From contig JAEEKC010000260.1 in assembly GCA_016282215.1 (NCBI GenBank), positions 1-6,409 of the forward strand: a DNA stretch of 6,409 bases, in the 5' to 3' direction. Shown here one piece after another: positions 6,182 through 6,409 of the stretch. The DNA comes from Lachnospiraceae bacterium (GTDB taxonomy: Bacteria > Bacillota > Clostridia > Lachnospirales > Lachnospiraceae). Below the pieces are notes generated by a model. It saw only the letters and a list, made by a program, of their open reading frames with translations. It did no database searches and was not told where the DNA came from. The translations under genes were made by a program, and so were the position numbers. How positions within the stretch are numbered: the first letter of the stretch is position 1; each line of letters starts with the position of its first letter.

Positions 6182-6279
6182 CAGAGAAGGTATTTCTCTT
6201 ATGGGGTATAGCAAAAACTATGTAATGTATTGGGGGGTTACAAGTAGATAATAGCAAACAGACCCCCATATGTCTACTT
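6182..6279. other. AT-rich, hairpin-rich spacer with no recognised gene
   Basis: No convincing coding frame is seen. AGAGAA (6183-6188) and TTCTCT (6194-6199) form a hairpin next to the terminator stem. AAGTAGA (6242-6248) pairs with TCTACTT (6273-6279), and GGGGGT (6233-6238) pairs with ACCCCC (6262-6267). The last two pairings interlock. If the minus-strand frame ending at 6280 is real, this is its 3' untranslated region; otherwise it could be part of a small RNA ending at the terminator. Neither is proven, and no known RNA family was recognised. Confidence 0.4.
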
Positions 6280-6409
6280 TCATATTTCACAAATTTCACA
6301 ACAAGAGGCGTGTTCTTTTGGTAATTTTTCACAACGACATGAAGAATTGTCCAATACAAATGTCAGATATTGTGGTTTCCTCTGACAAAATATACAACGC
6401 CGCGGGTCA
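6280..6409 (-). CDS. Possible cysteine-rich C-terminus of an unrecognised protein, cut by right edge
   Basis: A minus-strand frame enters from the right edge and stays open for 42 residues to TGA (6280-6282). It has seven cysteines, in 'RRCIFCQR', 'SSCRCEKLPK' and 'SCCEICEI', spacing typical of a zinc- or metal-binding tail. A terminator about 100 bp downstream on the same strand would suit it. Against it, the segment is short, other frames are also open here, and the opposite strand has an open frame from ATG 6270 to the edge. I do not recognise a family. Confidence 0.3.
   Translation of the reverse strand, partial: DPRRCIFCQRKPQYLTFVLDNSSCRCEKLPKEHASCCEICEI
6285..6334. repeat. Three direct copies of TTTCACAA
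   Basis: Exact TTTCACAA octamers lie at 6285-6292, 6294-6301 and 6327-6334 (TTGTGAAA on the minus strand). Start spacings are 9 and 33 bp. Both are multiples of three, so in the minus-strand frame ending at 6280 each copy gives a Cys-Glu pair. They may therefore reflect coding, or be protein-binding repeats. Confidence 0.5.

Noticed and set aside
6120..6359. Minus-strand 79-codon open frame
   Set aside because: It runs through the perfect terminator stem and into the nnr promoter, has no good SD, and the translation resembles no family.
6270..6409. Plus-strand open frame from ATG 6270 (also ATG 6339 and 6360) to the right edge
   Set aside because: No SD or promoter is seen for it, and the terminator orientation favours minus-strand transcription; it cannot be excluded without sequence to the right.

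Overview
The window looks like a chromosomal stretch from a low-to-mid-GC clostridial Firmicute, most likely a Lachnospiraceae-type gut or anaerobic Clostridia. The reasons are good Shine-Dalgarno sequences (AGGGAGG, GAAAGGA, AGGTGAGA), a class 1B PyrD, a CheV hybrid, a DUF1934/YwiB-type protein, and a long UvrX/UmuC-type Y-family polymerase accompanied by a small protein carrying the 'MSLHDRAAQFAPFAAL' motif. The placement rests on protein character alone, since no rRNA or other marker is present. All recognised genes are on the minus strand, so transcription runs from high to low coordinates.

From right to left: 6074-6409 is AT-richer. It holds a possible cysteine-rich C-terminus running in from the right edge, a strong intrinsic terminator (6152-6181), and a sigma-A promoter (6109-6137) for the first transcription unit. 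That unit is a bifunctional NAD(P)HX epimerase/dehydratase (4580-6073) followed after 5 bp by a Y-family translesion DNA polymerase (2994-4574). An 83-bp gap then holds a second sigma-A-like promoter (2949-2977). A perfect 10-bp palindrome, TTGTATACAA (2981-2990), abuts its -35 side, and an imperfect dyad overlaps its -10 and predicted start. The palindrome fits the GT/AC dyad bound by GntR-family regulators.

The second unit reads: small polymerase-associated (YolD-like) protein (2695-2910), pyrD (1770-2678, TTG start), a GntR/FCD regulator (1033-1698), a DUF1934 protein (578-1036, ATGA overlap with the regulator), and the first 186 codons of cheV (1-560), which is cut by the left edge. Spacing is tight (16 bp, 71 bp, 4-bp overlap, 17 bp) and no terminator is visible, so these probably form one operon.

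The gene set mixes metabolite repair, lesion bypass, pyrimidine synthesis, regulation and chemotaxis. No novel defence, mobile or CRISPR system is seen. The points most worth following are the candidate autoregulatory GntR site, a polymerase accessory protein that is short and lies behind the internal promoter with pyrD, a class 1B pyrD with no pyrK beside it, a substituted motif in the epimerase domain, and the structured, cysteine-codon-bearing right edge.
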